NCBI RefSeq assembly: GCF_003352085.1
Contig: NZ_CP025804.1
Span: forward strand, 2,294,001 to 2,358,000
Reading direction: 5' to 3'
Origin: Sulfitobacter sp. SK012
GTDB lineage: Bacteria > Pseudomonadota > Alphaproteobacteria > Rhodobacterales > Rhodobacteraceae
Length of the DNA stretch: 64,000 bases
Both the position numbers and the translations under genes were made by a program. Positions 29,274-39,055 of the stretch are shown here, in pieces (the first letter of the stretch is position 1; each line of letters opens with the position of its first letter). The notes under the pieces are model-generated. The model was not told the origin of the DNA. It was given only the letters and a program-made list of their open reading frames with translations, and did not search any database.

Positions 29274-30311
29274 CTATTCCAGCGGTAAGATTACCAAAAA
29301 TTCCGCGCCATTTCCCAGCTCTGAGGTGATTCTCAACCGCCCGCGGTGCCGGTTGAGGATATGTTTTACAATCGCCAAACCCAACCCTGTACCGCCCAGA
29401 CTGCGGCTGCGGTGGCTGTCCGCGCGGTAAAACCGCTCAGTCAGACGCGGCAAATGCACGGGATCGATGCCGGGACCTTCGTCGCGAATGCTGATCCGCA
29501 CGCCGCGACTGCGCAGAGCCTGATCACGCTCTGACACGGTGGCGGTGATCCAGACCGAACGCCCCTGCCCGCCGTATTTGATCGCGTTCTCGATCAGGTT
29601 CGTAAACACTTGCTGCAATTGATCCGCATCGGCAGTCATCATCAGCGAGACGGCCCCCAGATCTGGGCGCAAGGCGACTTTCGCTTCCGTGGCCAGTGGG
29701 TTGAGGTTCCGCAATGTGGTGCCGAGCACATCAAGCAAATCAACCGATGTTGTCGGGCGGACGCGTTCTTCGGCCTCGACCCTGCTGAGCGACAAGAGAT
29801 CGCCCACTAATCGGTTCATGCGCTCTGCCTCATCCGCCATGATGCCCAAAAAACGATCCCGTGCGGCAGCATCATCGCGTGCAGGGCCGCGCAGGGTTTC
29901 GATGAACCCCATCAGGGCCGTGAGTGGCGTGCGCAACTCGTGGCTGACATTGGCAACAAAATCGCGGCGCATCTGCCCGGCTTGGGTCACATCCGTGACA
30001 TCCCGAAAGCTCAGTACAACGGTTTGCGCATTTGCGATCTTCGCCACAGAAACTTCGTAGACGGTCTCACTTTTGGTTTCTTGGCTCAGGTAATTGGTCG
30101 TGCGGGCAGTGCCGTCTGCAATGCATGCTTCTACCGCTTCGACGATGGCGGGTTGGCGCAGAATAGTAACAAAATTACGCCCCAATGCCGGGGTCGCCAG
30201 CAATGTTTGGCCAGATGCATTGATCGCAATAATCCGCTCCGTCTGGTCAATCACCAGCGTCGGCAAGGGCAGCGTGGCAATGATCTGCGCAAGCACCGTC
30301 GTCTGGGTCAT
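29274..30311 (-). CDS. phoR: Phosphate regulon sensor kinase PhoR, no membrane spans seen
   Basis: 345 residues. A PAS domain (about 8-105) precedes the DHp domain with His124 in ANVSHELRTPLTALMGFIE, and the ATPase domain has NLIENAIKYGG (N box), RDEGPGID (G1) and GGTGLGLAIVKHI (G2). No hydrophobic segment of membrane-span length is visible, while E. coli PhoR is anchored; here it would need to reach the Pst complex through PhoU or another contact. It lies three bases after the gamma-carbonic-anhydrase gene and upstream of pstS. Confidence 0.88.
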   Translation of the reverse strand: MTQTTVLAQIIATLPLPTLVIDQTERIIAINASGQTLLATPALGRNFVTILRQPAIVEAVEACIADGTARTTNYLSQETKSETVYEVSVAKIANAQTVVLSFRDVTDVTQAGQMRRDFVANVSHELRTPLTALMGFIETLRGPARDDAAARDRFLGIMADEAERMNRLVGDLLSLSRVEAEERVRPTTSVDLLDVLGTTLRNLNPLATEAKVALRPDLGAVSLMMTADADQLQQVFTNLIENAIKYGGQGRSVWITATVSERDQALRSRGVRISIRDEGPGIDPVHLPRLTERFYRADSHRSRSLGGTGLGLAIVKHILNRHRGRLRITSELGNGAEFLVILPLE

Positions 30312-30314
30312 AGC

Positions 30315-30836
30315 CTAGAGCGCCTTTAGCCCATCACGAAAACGCCGCGCGTTTGCCCGGTAACTCAGCGCGCTTAATTCCAGCGCTTCGATGGCATTGT
30401 CATCCAGCATCCGAACAACCTTGCCCGGTGCGCCCATAACGAGGCTGCCGTCGGGGATAGTCTTGTTCTCTGTGATCAAAGCACCGGCCCCAATCAGGCA
30501 ATCGCGTCCGATTTTGGCACCGTTCAGGATGGTAGCTCCCATCCCAATCAGGGTATTGTCGCCAATCGTGCATCCATGCAGCATGACCTTATGCCCAATC
30601 GTGCAATTGCGTCCTATGACCAGTGGAAAACCTATGTCCGTATGTAGAACACAGGATTCTTGAATGTTACTGCCTTCGCCGAGGTGAATGACTTCATTGT
30701 CGCCCCGCAAGCTTGCTCCGAACCAGACAGAGCTGCCGGCTTCCAGCACCACATTGCCGATAATATTCGCATCAGGGGCAACCCAAGCGTTGGGATCAAT
30801 CGTCGGGCTGATGCCATCAAGGCTGTAGAGCGTCAT
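30315..30836 (-). CDS. Gamma carbonic anhydrase family protein
   Basis: 173 residues of left-handed beta helix built from hexapeptide repeats ([43 protein letters not shown]). The zinc-type histidines are in VLHTDIG and in GHKVMLHG. Proteins of this YrdA/PaaY branch include carbonic anhydrases and thioesterases, so activity is uncertain. The start overlaps the gmk stop by four bases; phoR follows it directly. Confidence 0.92.
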   Translation of the reverse strand: MTLYSLDGISPTIDPNAWVAPDANIIGNVVLEAGSSVWFGASLRGDNEVIHLGEGSNIQESCVLHTDIGFPLVIGRNCTIGHKVMLHGCTIGDNTLIGMGATILNGAKIGRDCLIGAGALITENKTIPDGSLVMGAPGKVVRMLDDNAIEALELSALSYRANARRFRDGLKAL

Positions 30837-31474
30837 GACAATTCCTCGAACTCGGTTTGCAATTTGCGCACGTGCTCTAGCAGGCCGGGTTGCTGGGACC
30901 TCCGAAACCGTTCCGCTGAGATGATGGATTTTAACCGCGCTTCGGTTTCGACTAAATCATCGTTGATCAGCACGTAATCATAGCCATCCCAGTGGCTGAT
31001 TTCGTCCCAACTTTCTGACATGCGCAGCGCAATCGTCTCGGCGCTGTCTTGCCCGCGTGACACCAACCTGCGGCGCAACTCGGCAATGGAGGGCGGCAAG
31101 ATAAAGATCGATAAGACATGCTGCTTTAGCGTCGAATTGCTGATTTGCTGGGCACCCTGCCAATCCACATCAAAGAGCACATCGCGGCCATTATCAATCG
31201 CAGCCGTCACAGGATCGCGCGGAGAGCCGTAGTAGTTTTCAAACACCCGCGCGTGTTCCAGCATCTCGCCTTGGTTGACCATGGTGCGGAATGTTTCCTG
31301 GGACACAAAGAAGTAGTCCTCCGCCTCAACCTCTTTTGCCCGCGGCGGACGCGTGGTGGCCGAGACCGAAAATTTTAGAGACGTATCCCAGTCACGTAAT
31401 TTGCCAGCCAGGGTCGATTTACCGGCACCCGACGGCGAACTGAGGATTATCAGAAGTCCAAGGCGTTCGCTCAT
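30833..31474 (-). CDS. gmk: Guanylate kinase
   Basis: 213 residues. It phosphorylates GMP to GDP. The P-loop is [10 protein letters not shown] (about 12-21); the GMP-binding region shows [21 protein letters not shown], and [13 protein letters not shown] and [15 protein letters not shown] are family motifs. It lies four bases from yicC, the classical YicC-gmk pair. Confidence 0.97.
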   Translation of the reverse strand: MSERLGLLIILSSPSGAGKSTLAGKLRDWDTSLKFSVSATTRPPRAKEVEAEDYFFVSQETFRTMVNQGEMLEHARVFENYYGSPRDPVTAAIDNGRDVLFDVDWQGAQQISNSTLKQHVLSIFILPPSIAELRRRLVSRGQDSAETIALRMSESWDEISHWDGYDYVLINDDLVETEARLKSIISAERFRRSQQPGLLEHVRKLQTEFEELS

Positions 31475-31477
31475 GTC

Positions 31478-32368
31478 TTACTCCACATTCTGGACCTGCT
31501 CACGCATCTGGTCGATCACAGCCTTTAGCGCCAGACCGATACGGGTCAGGGCACTGTCTTGGGCCTTGGCACACAAGGTATTGGCCTCACGGTTGAATTC
31601 TTGCATCAGAAAATCAAGCTTGCGGCCCACCGCGCCGCCCTGTTCGATCAGATCGCGCGCAGCAGCAACATGGCCGTGCAGGCGGTCGATTTCCTCAGTG
31701 ACGTCGGCCTTGACTGCCAGCAGCGCAAGTTCTTGGGCAACTCGGTCCGCGTCGGCCCCATCGGCGTTATCAAGCACCCGTGCAAGATTGCGCTGGAGGG
31801 TGACCGCGCTTTCAATGCTACGGGCCTCGGCACGCACCGCTGCTTGGGCTGTGAGGTTTGTAATTTCTTCAAGCTGGCTGCGCAGGACCGCCTCTAGAGC
31901 GGCCCCTTCTGTGGTTCGCATGGCGTTAAAATCCGCCAGCACATCTTCAAACTGCGCCAATACAGCTGCACTAAGTGCCTCGTTATCATCTGTGACCGGT
32001 GCCTGTTCCAACACGCCACGCATCGTCACGATATCGGTGGCCTTGGACGGCGCGAGCGAGATCCCTGCATCCATGGCGCGGGTTTCAATATCTTGCAGAG
32101 CGTTCAAAACGACATCAAGCTGGGCGGTATTCACGGCAAGCGCCCCTGCCCCTTCTTCGCGGTTGATACGCAGATTAAGCGTGACATTGCCGCGCGCCAC
32201 GCCTGCGCTCAGGCCTTTGCGTAATGTCGCCTCAAGCCCGTCAATCCAGTCAGGCACCCGCAGGCGCAGGTCTAGACCCTTGCCGTTTACGGCGCGCAAC
32301 TCCCACCCCCAACTGTGGGGTGGCAAAGCACCGTTCAGAGCCGAAAAGCCTGTCATGGACCTGATCAT
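31478..32368 (-). CDS. yicC: YicC family endoribonuclease
   Basis: 296 residues. It starts MIRSMTGFSA, the YicC signature, and ends in DUF1732 (GRKLDFLMQEFNREANTL then LKAVIDQMREQVQNVE). Members in E. coli and B. subtilis are RNases acting in small-RNA turnover. The start at 32368 is fixed by the family N-terminus; upstream in-frame starts extend into the promoter region. It is co-transcribed with gmk. Confidence 0.94.
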   Translation of the reverse strand: MIRSMTGFSALNGALPPHSWGWELRAVNGKGLDLRLRVPDWIDGLEATLRKGLSAGVARGNVTLNLRINREEGAGALAVNTAQLDVVLNALQDIETRAMDAGISLAPSKATDIVTMRGVLEQAPVTDDNEALSAAVLAQFEDVLADFNAMRTTEGAALEAVLRSQLEEITNLTAQAAVRAEARSIESAVTLQRNLARVLDNADGADADRVAQELALLAVKADVTEEIDRLHGHVAAARDLIEQGGAVGRKLDFLMQEFNREANTLCAKAQDSALTRIGLALKAVIDQMREQVQNVE

Positions 32369-32523
32369 ATGCATGTGTCTCTCGGTTGCGTCCGCCCTCC
32401 GCAGACTGCGGTGGCTTAAGGCCAAAGGGCTGCAAACCGCAAGCCCCAATGCGCCCAAGTGATGCTAGCATAGGCGTTAACCAGTTGCACAAACTCCGTA
32501 ACACTTCGCTAAATTTTGTCGTA

Positions 32524-32538
32524 TTAAGGCTTTGTTAA
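32524..32538 (+). promoter_or_regulatory. CtrA-like box upstream of PAS gene
   Basis: TTAAGGCTTTGTTAA fits TTAA-N7-TTAA and ends 102 bases before the PAS-gene start. No other gene starts nearby on this strand; on the other side it lies about 155 bases from yicC. Confidence 0.5.
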
Positions 32539-32640
32539 TGTTGATGGCATTGTTGAAGACCTTCTGATGCAGAGCCAGCCACCGCTTGCTGAGAGTTAGA
32601 GAAGTGGTGTGGAAATGAACTGGAAAGAGTAGGTGTCTCA

Positions 32641-33348
32641 GTGGACAATTTAGGCCAAAAGGCGCAGAATGTAATCTCGATGGGTAGTTTTCAAACAGAT
32701 ACCGGCTTTGCCGCACTTGCGCAGGTAGAAGCCTATTGGGAAGCACTTCGCGGTACCCGTTTGATGCCCAGACGTGCGGAAATTGATCCACGCGGCATCG
32801 AACAGGTCCTCGAATACGCCTTCATCGTTGAACGGATCGCGCCCGGCATTGCACGTCTACGTGTCGCGGGAAGCCATTTGAGTGATATTATGGGAATGGA
32901 AGTACGCGGCATGCCGCTAACGTCGTTTTTTGCGCCGTCCGCCCGACGCCGCGTCAGCGATATGCTAGAAGAAGTGTTTGAAACCCCCGCCCAATCTACA
33001 CTCAAGCTGACGTCGGAGCTTGAACATGGCCGTCCACCCCTTGAGGCGCGCATGCTGTTGCTCCCCCTCAAAAGCGATCTGGGTGATGTAAGCCGGATAT
33101 TGGGCTGTCTGGTCGCCCAAGGCGATTTGGGCACTACACCACGGCGGTTTGACATTACCACAAGCGATCTGCGCACGATCACAGCTGGGAACGGCGAAGG
33201 GGTCATGCCTGCGCCACAACCGTCCAAGAAACAGCCCGTGCCGCAACCAATGCTACATGGTATGGCCGAAGCGCCTGCGGGTTTTGAAGGAAAAGCAATT
33301 GGAAACCGTCGTCCGCCTTACCTGCGGTTGGTGAAATCCGACGACTAA
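32641..33348 (+). CDS. PAS domain-containing protein (PAS_5-like)
   Basis: 235 residues. Residues about 20-160 form a single PAS domain of the PAS_5 kind (VEAYWEALRGTRLMPRRAEI then IVERIAPGIARLRVAGSHL and GMEVRGMPLTSFF). The tail is Pro/Gln-rich and low in structure (PQPSKKQPVPQP). No output domain is attached. Caulobacter has a cell-cycle protein of this kind (MopJ), which fits the CtrA-like box upstream, but orthology is unproven. The start is GTG at 32641, which is weak; no better start with a clear ribosome site is seen. A terminator follows at 33397. Confidence 0.78.
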   Translation: MDNLGQKAQNVISMGSFQTDTGFAALAQVEAYWEALRGTRLMPRRAEIDPRGIEQVLEYAFIVERIAPGIARLRVAGSHLSDIMGMEVRGMPLTSFFAPSARRRVSDMLEEVFETPAQSTLKLTSELEHGRPPLEARMLLLPLKSDLGDVSRILGCLVAQGDLGTTPRRFDITTSDLRTITAGNGEGVMPAPQPSKKQPVPQPMLHGMAEAPAGFEGKAIGNRRPPYLRLVKSDD

Positions 33349-33396
33349 AGCCTTCGGTTTACGACAAGTTCCACAGACGTCTCGACAAGCTTAACT

Positions 33397-33427
33397 GCCG
33401 CCCAGGAGAACCCGGGCGGCGTTTTTT
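33397..33427 (+). terminator. Intrinsic terminator after PAS gene
   Basis: GCCGCCC pairs with GGGCGGC over a ten-base loop and is followed by six T. It lies between this gene and the convergent DAHP synthase gene. Confidence 0.88.
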
Positions 33428-33436
33428 GTTTGTAGT

Positions 33437-34807
33437 CTAGCTCGCCGCCTTGGCCGCGACGTTTTCGCGGCGCGCTGACAGCTCTTCGGCCACAAGGAAT
33501 GCCAGCTCAAGCGATTGGCTTGCGTTAAGGCGCGGATCGCAGGCCGTGTGGTAACGGTCTGACAAATCCTCTTCGCTCACGGCGCGTACGCCGCCTGTGC
33601 ATTCGGTCACATCGGCACCGGTCATCTCAAAATGCACACCGGCGGGAATGGTCCCTTCTGCGGCGTGTACCCCAAAGAATTCGCGCACTTCGCGCAGAAC
33701 GGAATCGAAGGGCCGCGTTTTATACCCAGTCGAGGATTTGATCGTGTTGCCGTGCATCGCGTCACAGGTCCAAACGACATTGGCCCCTTCTTCGCGCACG
33801 GTCTTGATCAGACGTGGCAAATGATCGCCTACTGATCCGGCACCGAAACGCGCGATCAGGGTCAAACGCCCCTCTTCGTTTTCAGGGTTCAATGTGGCCA
33901 TCAGACGCTTGAGGTCATCGGGCTCCATTGTGGGTCCGCATTTCAGGCCAATCGGGTTTTGCACACCACGGGCGAATTCGACATGCGCACCATCAGGCTG
34001 TCGCGTGCGGTCGCCGATCCAGATCATGTGACCCGAGCCCGCCAACCATTGCCCGGATGTCGAATCGAGCCGGGTCAGCGCTTCTTCGTACTCCAACAGC
34101 AACGATTCGTGGCTGGTGTAGAATTCGACCGACTGCAGTGTATGCGCGGTTTCCGATGTAACACCGGCTGCAGCCATGAAATCGAGTGTATCTGAGATAC
34201 GGTTCGCAATTTCGCGGTATTTCGCGGCTTTTTCACCATCGGTAAATCCAAGCGTCCAACCATGCACTTGATGCACATCCGCGTAACCGCCTGTTGAAAA
34301 GGCGCGGATCAGGTTCAATGTCGCCGCCGCTTGCGTGTAAGCGCGCAGCATTTTTTCCGGATCCGGGATGCGGGCTTCCGGCGTGAAATCAAGCTCGTTG
34401 ATGATGTCGCCGCGGTAACTTGGCAGCTCAACACCGTTGATCGATTCCATGTTTGCACTGCGTGGCTTGGCGAATTGCCCAGCCATACGGCCCAATTTGA
34501 TCACCGGCACTTTGGCACCGTGGGTCAGCACAATCGCCATCTGCAACATCACCTTGAAGGTGTCGCGGATCAGATCGCTGCTGAATTGCTCAAAGCTCTC
34601 GGCGCAATCACCGCCCTGAAGCAAGAAAGCCTCGCCGCGGCCTGCAGCACCCAGGTGCTTTTTCAAACGCCGTGCTTCTCCTGCAAAAACAAGCAGCGGA
34701 TAACGCGACAACTGGGCCTCGACACGGGCCAGCGCGTCTTGATCTGGGTAGTCTGGCATCTGGATGCGCTCTTTTGCGCGCCAGCTCGATTTGGTCCATT
34801 CTGTCAT
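33437..34807 (-). CDS. aroG: Class II DAHP synthase
   Basis: 456 residues, the length of the plant-like (class II) 3-deoxy-7-phosphoheptulonate synthase, first enzyme of the shikimate pathway. Motifs: [12 protein letters not shown] (about 78-89), [44 protein letters not shown] and [19 protein letters not shown] with metal-binding Cys, His and Glu residues. ATG at 34807 (MTEWTKSSW) is the family start; CGGAGA lies upstream. The gene symbol varies between species. Confidence 0.95.
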   Translation of the reverse strand: MTEWTKSSWRAKERIQMPDYPDQDALARVEAQLSRYPLLVFAGEARRLKKHLGAAGRGEAFLLQGGDCAESFEQFSSDLIRDTFKVMLQMAIVLTHGAKVPVIKLGRMAGQFAKPRSANMESINGVELPSYRGDIINELDFTPEARIPDPEKMLRAYTQAAATLNLIRAFSTGGYADVHQVHGWTLGFTDGEKAAKYREIANRISDTLDFMAAAGVTSETAHTLQSVEFYTSHESLLLEYEEALTRLDSTSGQWLAGSGHMIWIGDRTRQPDGAHVEFARGVQNPIGLKCGPTMEPDDLKRLMATLNPENEEGRLTLIARFGAGSVGDHLPRLIKTVREEGANVVWTCDAMHGNTIKSSTGYKTRPFDSVLREVREFFGVHAAEGTIPAGVHFEMTGADVTECTGGVRAVSEEDLSDRYHTACDPRLNASQSLELAFLVAEELSARRENVAAKAAS

Positions 34808-35025
34808 GTTACGGTCTCCGGTCCTTGGCATCATACAGCCCTAAGCAGTCCTAAGGCGGTATGTCAGCGCTCACATAAGAATTTCTCTATACAAAACGAC
34901 CGCGGGAGTGGCCATATCCCAATTTGACCCTCTTGACCTGCACGAGACGTCGTGAGCAAGGTTTCCATGACGATGTGCCACAATTGGCATGAATAATTTG
35001 CCTTCCAAATACTGGACCTGCCGCG

Positions 35026-36030
35026 ATGCATACCCCGCTGACCGCCACCCGTTTACCTCAGGACACCGACAAACCCTGTCGTTTTGTATTTGTCCTGTTG
35101 GATAATTTCAGCCTGCTGGCCTTCTCAACTGCACTGGAAAGCCTACGAGTGGCGAACCGCATGGCGGGCCGCACTGTCTATAGCTGGACAATTATCGGCG
35201 AAGGTGGCGCATCAATCAGTTGTTCGGCCGGCACCAGTTTTCAGCTCGATAGCGATTTGGTCGACATGGGGCGTGATGACCGTTTGCTGGTATGCGGCGG
35301 TATCGACATTCAGGCCTCGACCACCAAAAAGCTGTTGGGTTGGCTGCGCCGCGAGTCGCGCAAAGGTTTGATGGTTGGCGGATTATGCACAGCCGCTTAC
35401 ACGCTGGCTAAAGCCGGGTTACTTGATGGGCGCAGAGCGACGATCCACTGGGAAAATCAGGACAGTTTTGCAGAGGAATTCGAAGATGTGAACCTCACCA
35501 AATCGGTCTTTGTGGTTGATAACAACCGGGTTACGACGGCCGGCGGCACATCCTCCATTGATCTGATGCTCAAACTGATTGCAGATGATTTGGGCGAAGA
35601 CCTGGCCAATTCGGTTGCGGATCAGTTGATCTATTCCTCGATCCGCACCGATCAGGACACTCAGCGGCTGAGTGTGCCGACCCGTATTGGGGTGCGCCAT
35701 CCCAAATTAAGCCAAGTCATCCAGATGATGGAAAGCAACATCGAAGAAACGATAAGCCCGTCGATCTTGGCGCGTGATGTCGGCATGTCGACCCGCCAGC
35801 TAGAACGGCTGTTTCGGCGTTATCTGAACCGAAGCCCTAAGCGTTATTATATGGAGCTGCGCCTCCAAAAAGCCCGCAACCTGCTCATGCAAACTGATAT
35901 GAGCGTGATCAACGTCGCGTTGGCCTGCGGATTTGCCTCGCCGTCCCATTTTTCCAAATGCTACCGGGCACATTACGACACGACGCCCTACCGCGAACGC
36001 GGCAGTCACGCGACCCGGTTGTCGATCTAG
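35026..36030 (+). CDS. GlxA family transcriptional regulator
   Basis: 334 residues. The N-terminal DJ-1/PfpI-like domain (about 18-190) has GGLCTAAYTLAKAGLLDGRR, where the cysteine is at the nucleophile elbow but the catalytic triad is not needed. The C-terminal AraC domain (about 220-325) has ILARDVGMSTRQLERLFRRY and MSVINVALACGFASPSHFSK. GlxA-type proteins often regulate glycine betaine, carnitine or amino-acid catabolism. It lies 140 bases upstream of the Liv-type ABC operon on the same strand and may control it; the ligand is unknown. Confidence 0.9.
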   Translation: MHTPLTATRLPQDTDKPCRFVFVLLDNFSLLAFSTALESLRVANRMAGRTVYSWTIIGEGGASISCSAGTSFQLDSDLVDMGRDDRLLVCGGIDIQASTTKKLLGWLRRESRKGLMVGGLCTAAYTLAKAGLLDGRRATIHWENQDSFAEEFEDVNLTKSVFVVDNNRVTTAGGTSSIDLMLKLIADDLGEDLANSVADQLIYSSIRTDQDTQRLSVPTRIGVRHPKLSQVIQMMESNIEETISPSILARDVGMSTRQLERLFRRYLNRSPKRYYMELRLQKARNLLMQTDMSVINVALACGFASPSHFSKCYRAHYDTTPYRERGSHATRLSI

Positions 36031-36170
36031 GTCACCAGATCAGGATCGATCCGCGTTGGGGTATCATCGTTTCCGGTAAGCCATAGCACTGACGGCAAAA
36101 TAACTTTTCTTTTCCCGATCACCCTCGTAGGCTCTGCGTCGAACAGGTTGTTCCAACAAGGGAGATACAC

Positions 36171-37364
36171 ATGAAAAAGTTGCTTATGGCCACAACGGCT
36201 GCAGCGCTGATGACCACACCCGCCTTTGCGGATGGTCACGCTAAAGAAGTGAAACTGGGCGTCGAATTCGGCTACACTGGTCCAATTGAATCGCTGACAG
36301 GTCCAATGTCTGCGGGCGCGGAAATGGCGATGAAAGAAGTCACCGACAGCGGCTTGCTGCTGGATGGTGCGACCGTCACGTCAATCCGTGCGGATTCAGG
36401 CTGTATTGATAACGGTCTGGCCGTGTCGAACGCAGAACGTCTGATTGCTGAAGGCATTAACGGCCTGATCGGTGCGGATTGCTCTGGTGTGACCGGCGCT
36501 GTTTTGCAGAACGTTGCGATCCCAAATGGCATGGTGATGATTTCGCCATCCGCCACGTCGCCTGGTCTGTCCACGATGGATGACAAAGGCTTGTTTTTCC
36601 GCACATCCCCTTCGGACGCGCGTGAAGGTCAGGTTATGGCAGAAATCCTGCAAGAGCGCGGCGTTAAATCTATCGCTCTGACCTATACCAACAACGACTA
36701 CGGCAAAGGTTTGGCAGATGCGATCCAAACATCGTTCGAAGCTGCTGGTGGCGTAGTAACAATCGTTGCAGCGCATGAAGACGGCAAAGCGGACTACTCT
36801 GCTGAAGTTGGTGCGCTGGCATCTGCTGGTGGTGATCTGCTGGTTGTTGCCGGCTACCTTGACCAAGGTGGTGCTGGCATCATTAAAGGTGCGCTTGACG
36901 CTGGTGCATGGGATGTGTTCGGTCTGCCAGGCGGCATGATCGGTGAAAACCTGCCCGCAACAATCGGCCCGGACCTGAACGGTTCTTATGGTCAGATTGC
37001 AGGATCGGAAGGTACTGGCATCGACACGTTTATTGCAATGGCCGAAGCAGCAGGTTTTGATGGCACGTCGCCGTTTACGCCTGAATCTTATGACGCTGCA
37101 GCGCTCTTCTTGCTGGCGATGCAGGCGGCAGGCTCCATGGATCCAGCGGAATACGGCCCCAAGATCACTGAAGTTGCAAACGCTCCGGGTGAAAAGATCT
37201 ATCCAGGTGAGTTGGCCAAGGCGCTTGAGCTGATCAAGGCCGGTACAGACGTCGACTATGTTGGCGCCTCAGCGGTTGAGCTGATTGGACCGGGCGAATC
37301 TGCCGGTACATACCGCATGATCGAGATTAAAGACGGCAAGCTTGAAACCATCGGTTTCAAATAA
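36171..37364 (+). CDS. Liv-type ABC transporter substrate-binding protein
   Basis: 397 residues with a signal peptide (LLMATTAAALMTTPAFA), so periplasmic. The mature part is a type I periplasmic binding fold: VKLGVEFGYTGPIESLTGPM, the aromatic/amide ligand region VMISPSATSPGLST, and LTYTNNDYGKGLADAI. The family binds branched-chain amino acids, urea, amides or other small polar compounds, and the ligand is not told by sequence. A hairpin at 37384 separates it from the ATPase and permease genes, giving a higher dose of receptor. Confidence 0.92.
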   Translation: MKKLLMATTAAALMTTPAFADGHAKEVKLGVEFGYTGPIESLTGPMSAGAEMAMKEVTDSGLLLDGATVTSIRADSGCIDNGLAVSNAERLIAEGINGLIGADCSGVTGAVLQNVAIPNGMVMISPSATSPGLSTMDDKGLFFRTSPSDAREGQVMAEILQERGVKSIALTYTNNDYGKGLADAIQTSFEAAGGVVTIVAAHEDGKADYSAEVGALASAGGDLLVVAGYLDQGGAGIIKGALDAGAWDVFGLPGGMIGENLPATIGPDLNGSYGQIAGSEGTGIDTFIAMAEAAGFDGTSPFTPESYDAAALFLLAMQAAGSMDPAEYGPKITEVANAPGEKIYPGELAKALELIKAGTDVDYVGASAVELIGPGESAGTYRMIEIKDGKLETIGFK

Positions 37365-37383
37365 GCCATAGAAACGACAGGAG

Positions 37384-37407
37384 CAGCCCGGTTTTTCCGG
37401 GCTGTTT
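37384..37407 (+). terminator. Attenuator hairpin after receptor gene
   Basis: CAGCCCGG and CCGGGCTG pair perfectly around five T and are followed by TTT. It lies 20 bases after the receptor stop and is likely leaky. Confidence 0.65.
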
Positions 37408-37444
37408 CAATACATTATAAGGCGCACCTAAAGCGCTCACGGGG

Positions 37445-38236
37445 ATGGGATATATGATCGTCGTTGACGATTTACACAAACACTTCGGTGGTTTTCATGC
37501 CGTCGACGGCGCAAGTATGTCGATCGAAAAGGGCTCGATTACGGGTCTTATTGGTCCTAATGGCGCGGGAAAAACCACCCTTTTCAATGTGATCGCGGGC
37601 GTTCTTCAACCGACACAGGGTCGTGTGTACATGGACGGCGAGGATATTACTGGCCTGCCGCCTCATGATCTCTTTCACAAAGGCCTGCTGCGGACGTTTC
37701 AGATCGCGCATGAATTCCACTCAATGACCTGCCGCGAGAACCTGATGATGGTACCGGGTGGGCAATCAGGCGAAAAACTGTGGAACACATGGTTTGGCCG
37801 CAAACGCATCGCAGACGAAGAACGCGCGCTGCGTTCAAAGGCCGATGAAGTGCTGGAATTTCTGACAGTTGAACATTTAGCGGATAACAAGGCGGGCCAA
37901 ATCTCGGGCGGGCAAAAAAAGCTGCTGGAGCTGGGTCGCACGATGATGGTCGATGCCAAGATCGTATTTCTTGACGAGGTTGGCGCAGGTGTGAACCGGA
38001 CCCTTCTGAATACAATTGGCGACGCGATCATCCGACTGAACCAAGAACGTGGATATACCTTTGTGGTGATTGAGCACGACATGGATTTTATCGGGCGTCT
38101 CTGTGACCCGGTGATTTGCATGGCGGAAGGCCGCGTGTTGGCTCAAGGCACATTGGCCGAGATCAAAGCGAACGAGCAGGTCATCGAAGCATACCTTGGT
38201 ACTGGTCTGAAAAATAAGGATAAAGTTGACGCATGA
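37445..38236 (+). CDS. Liv-type ABC transporter ATP-binding protein (LivG-like)
   Basis: 263 residues. Walker A is GPNGAGKTT, the signature ISGGQKKLLELGRTM, Walker B KIVFLDEVGAGVN, and the H-loop FVVIEHDMDFI. The LivG branch is recognised by length and by the C-terminal GRVLAQGTLAEIKANEQVIE. The start at 37445 is near a second ATG at 37454; neither has an ideal ribosome site. It overlaps the next ATPase gene by four bases. Confidence 0.94.
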   Translation: MGYMIVVDDLHKHFGGFHAVDGASMSIEKGSITGLIGPNGAGKTTLFNVIAGVLQPTQGRVYMDGEDITGLPPHDLFHKGLLRTFQIAHEFHSMTCRENLMMVPGGQSGEKLWNTWFGRKRIADEERALRSKADEVLEFLTVEHLADNKAGQISGGQKKLLELGRTMMVDAKIVFLDEVGAGVNRTLLNTIGDAIIRLNQERGYTFVVIEHDMDFIGRLCDPVICMAEGRVLAQGTLAEIKANEQVIEAYLGTGLKNKDKVDA

Positions 38237-39051
38237 GCGATGCATACAGCGACCGTGGCAACAAAGATCGCAGTATCGCGAACCCCAAGGGGATGGGCAG
38301 CCTGTTGCCGCACGCCTCTGGTGAAACCAGCCCTGCCCCCGGCGGCCCATTCTTGATCGGTGAAGCGATGACCGGCGGTTATGGCAAGGGCCCTGACATC
38401 CTGCATGACTGTACGATTGCTGTCGATAAAGGCGAGATCGCTGTGATCGTTGGCCCGAACGGCGCGGGTAAATCCACAGCGATGAAAGCCGTTTTTGGAA
38501 TGCTCGATGTGCGTTCCGGCCATATAAAGCTGGACGGAGAGGACATCACCGAACTGTCCCCCCAAGACCGTGTCGCGCGGGGTATGGGCTTTGTGCCGCA
38601 GACGTCAAACATCTTTACGTCCCTGACCGTTGAAGAAAACCTCGAGATGGGCGCGTTCATCCGTCGCGATGATTTTCGCGATACGATGGCGCAAGTGTAC
38701 GACCTGTTCCCGATCCTCAAGGACAAGCGAAACCAAGCGGCAGGAGAGCTTTCGGGCGGTCAACGCCAGCAAGTTGCCGTGGGTCGAGCGCTAATGACCC
38801 AACCCAAAGTCCTGATGCTGGATGAGCCGACCGCAGGCGTCAGCCCCATCGTGATGGATGAACTATTTGACCGCATCATCGAGGTTGCGCGCACCGGTAT
38901 CCCCATCCTGATGGTAGAACAGAACGCCCGCCAAGCACTTGAAATCGCCGATAAGGGCTATGTCTTGGTGCAAGGAGCGAATGCGTTTACTGGGACGGGC
39001 AAGGAATTGCTGGCTGACCCTGAAGTCCGCAAATCGTTTTTGGGGGGCTGA
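38233..39051 (+). CDS. Liv-type ABC transporter ATP-binding protein (LivF-like)
   Basis: 272 residues. An N-terminal polar extension of about 45 residues, unusual for LivF, precedes the ATPase domain: Walker A GPNGAGKST, signature LSGGQRQQVAVGRALM, Walker B VLMLDEPTAGVSP and H-loop VEQNARQAL. The family's typical RGMGFVPQTSNIF segment is present. The extension (GTPase-free, Pro/Gly-rich) is a curiosity. It forms the heterodimer with the LivG-like subunit. Confidence 0.93.
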   Translation: MSDAYSDRGNKDRSIANPKGMGSLLPHASGETSPAPGGPFLIGEAMTGGYGKGPDILHDCTIAVDKGEIAVIVGPNGAGKSTAMKAVFGMLDVRSGHIKLDGEDITELSPQDRVARGMGFVPQTSNIFTSLTVEENLEMGAFIRRDDFRDTMAQVYDLFPILKDKRNQAAGELSGGQRQQVAVGRALMTQPKVLMLDEPTAGVSPIVMDELFDRIIEVARTGIPILMVEQNARQALEIADKGYVLVQGANAFTGTGKELLADPEVRKSFLGG

Positions 39052-39055
39052 GGGT

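Noticed and set aside
31353..32462. Plus-strand open frame of 369 codons
   Set aside because: It is antisense to gmk and yicC, both firmly identified; the translation is Arg/Ser/Ala-rich shadow sequence.
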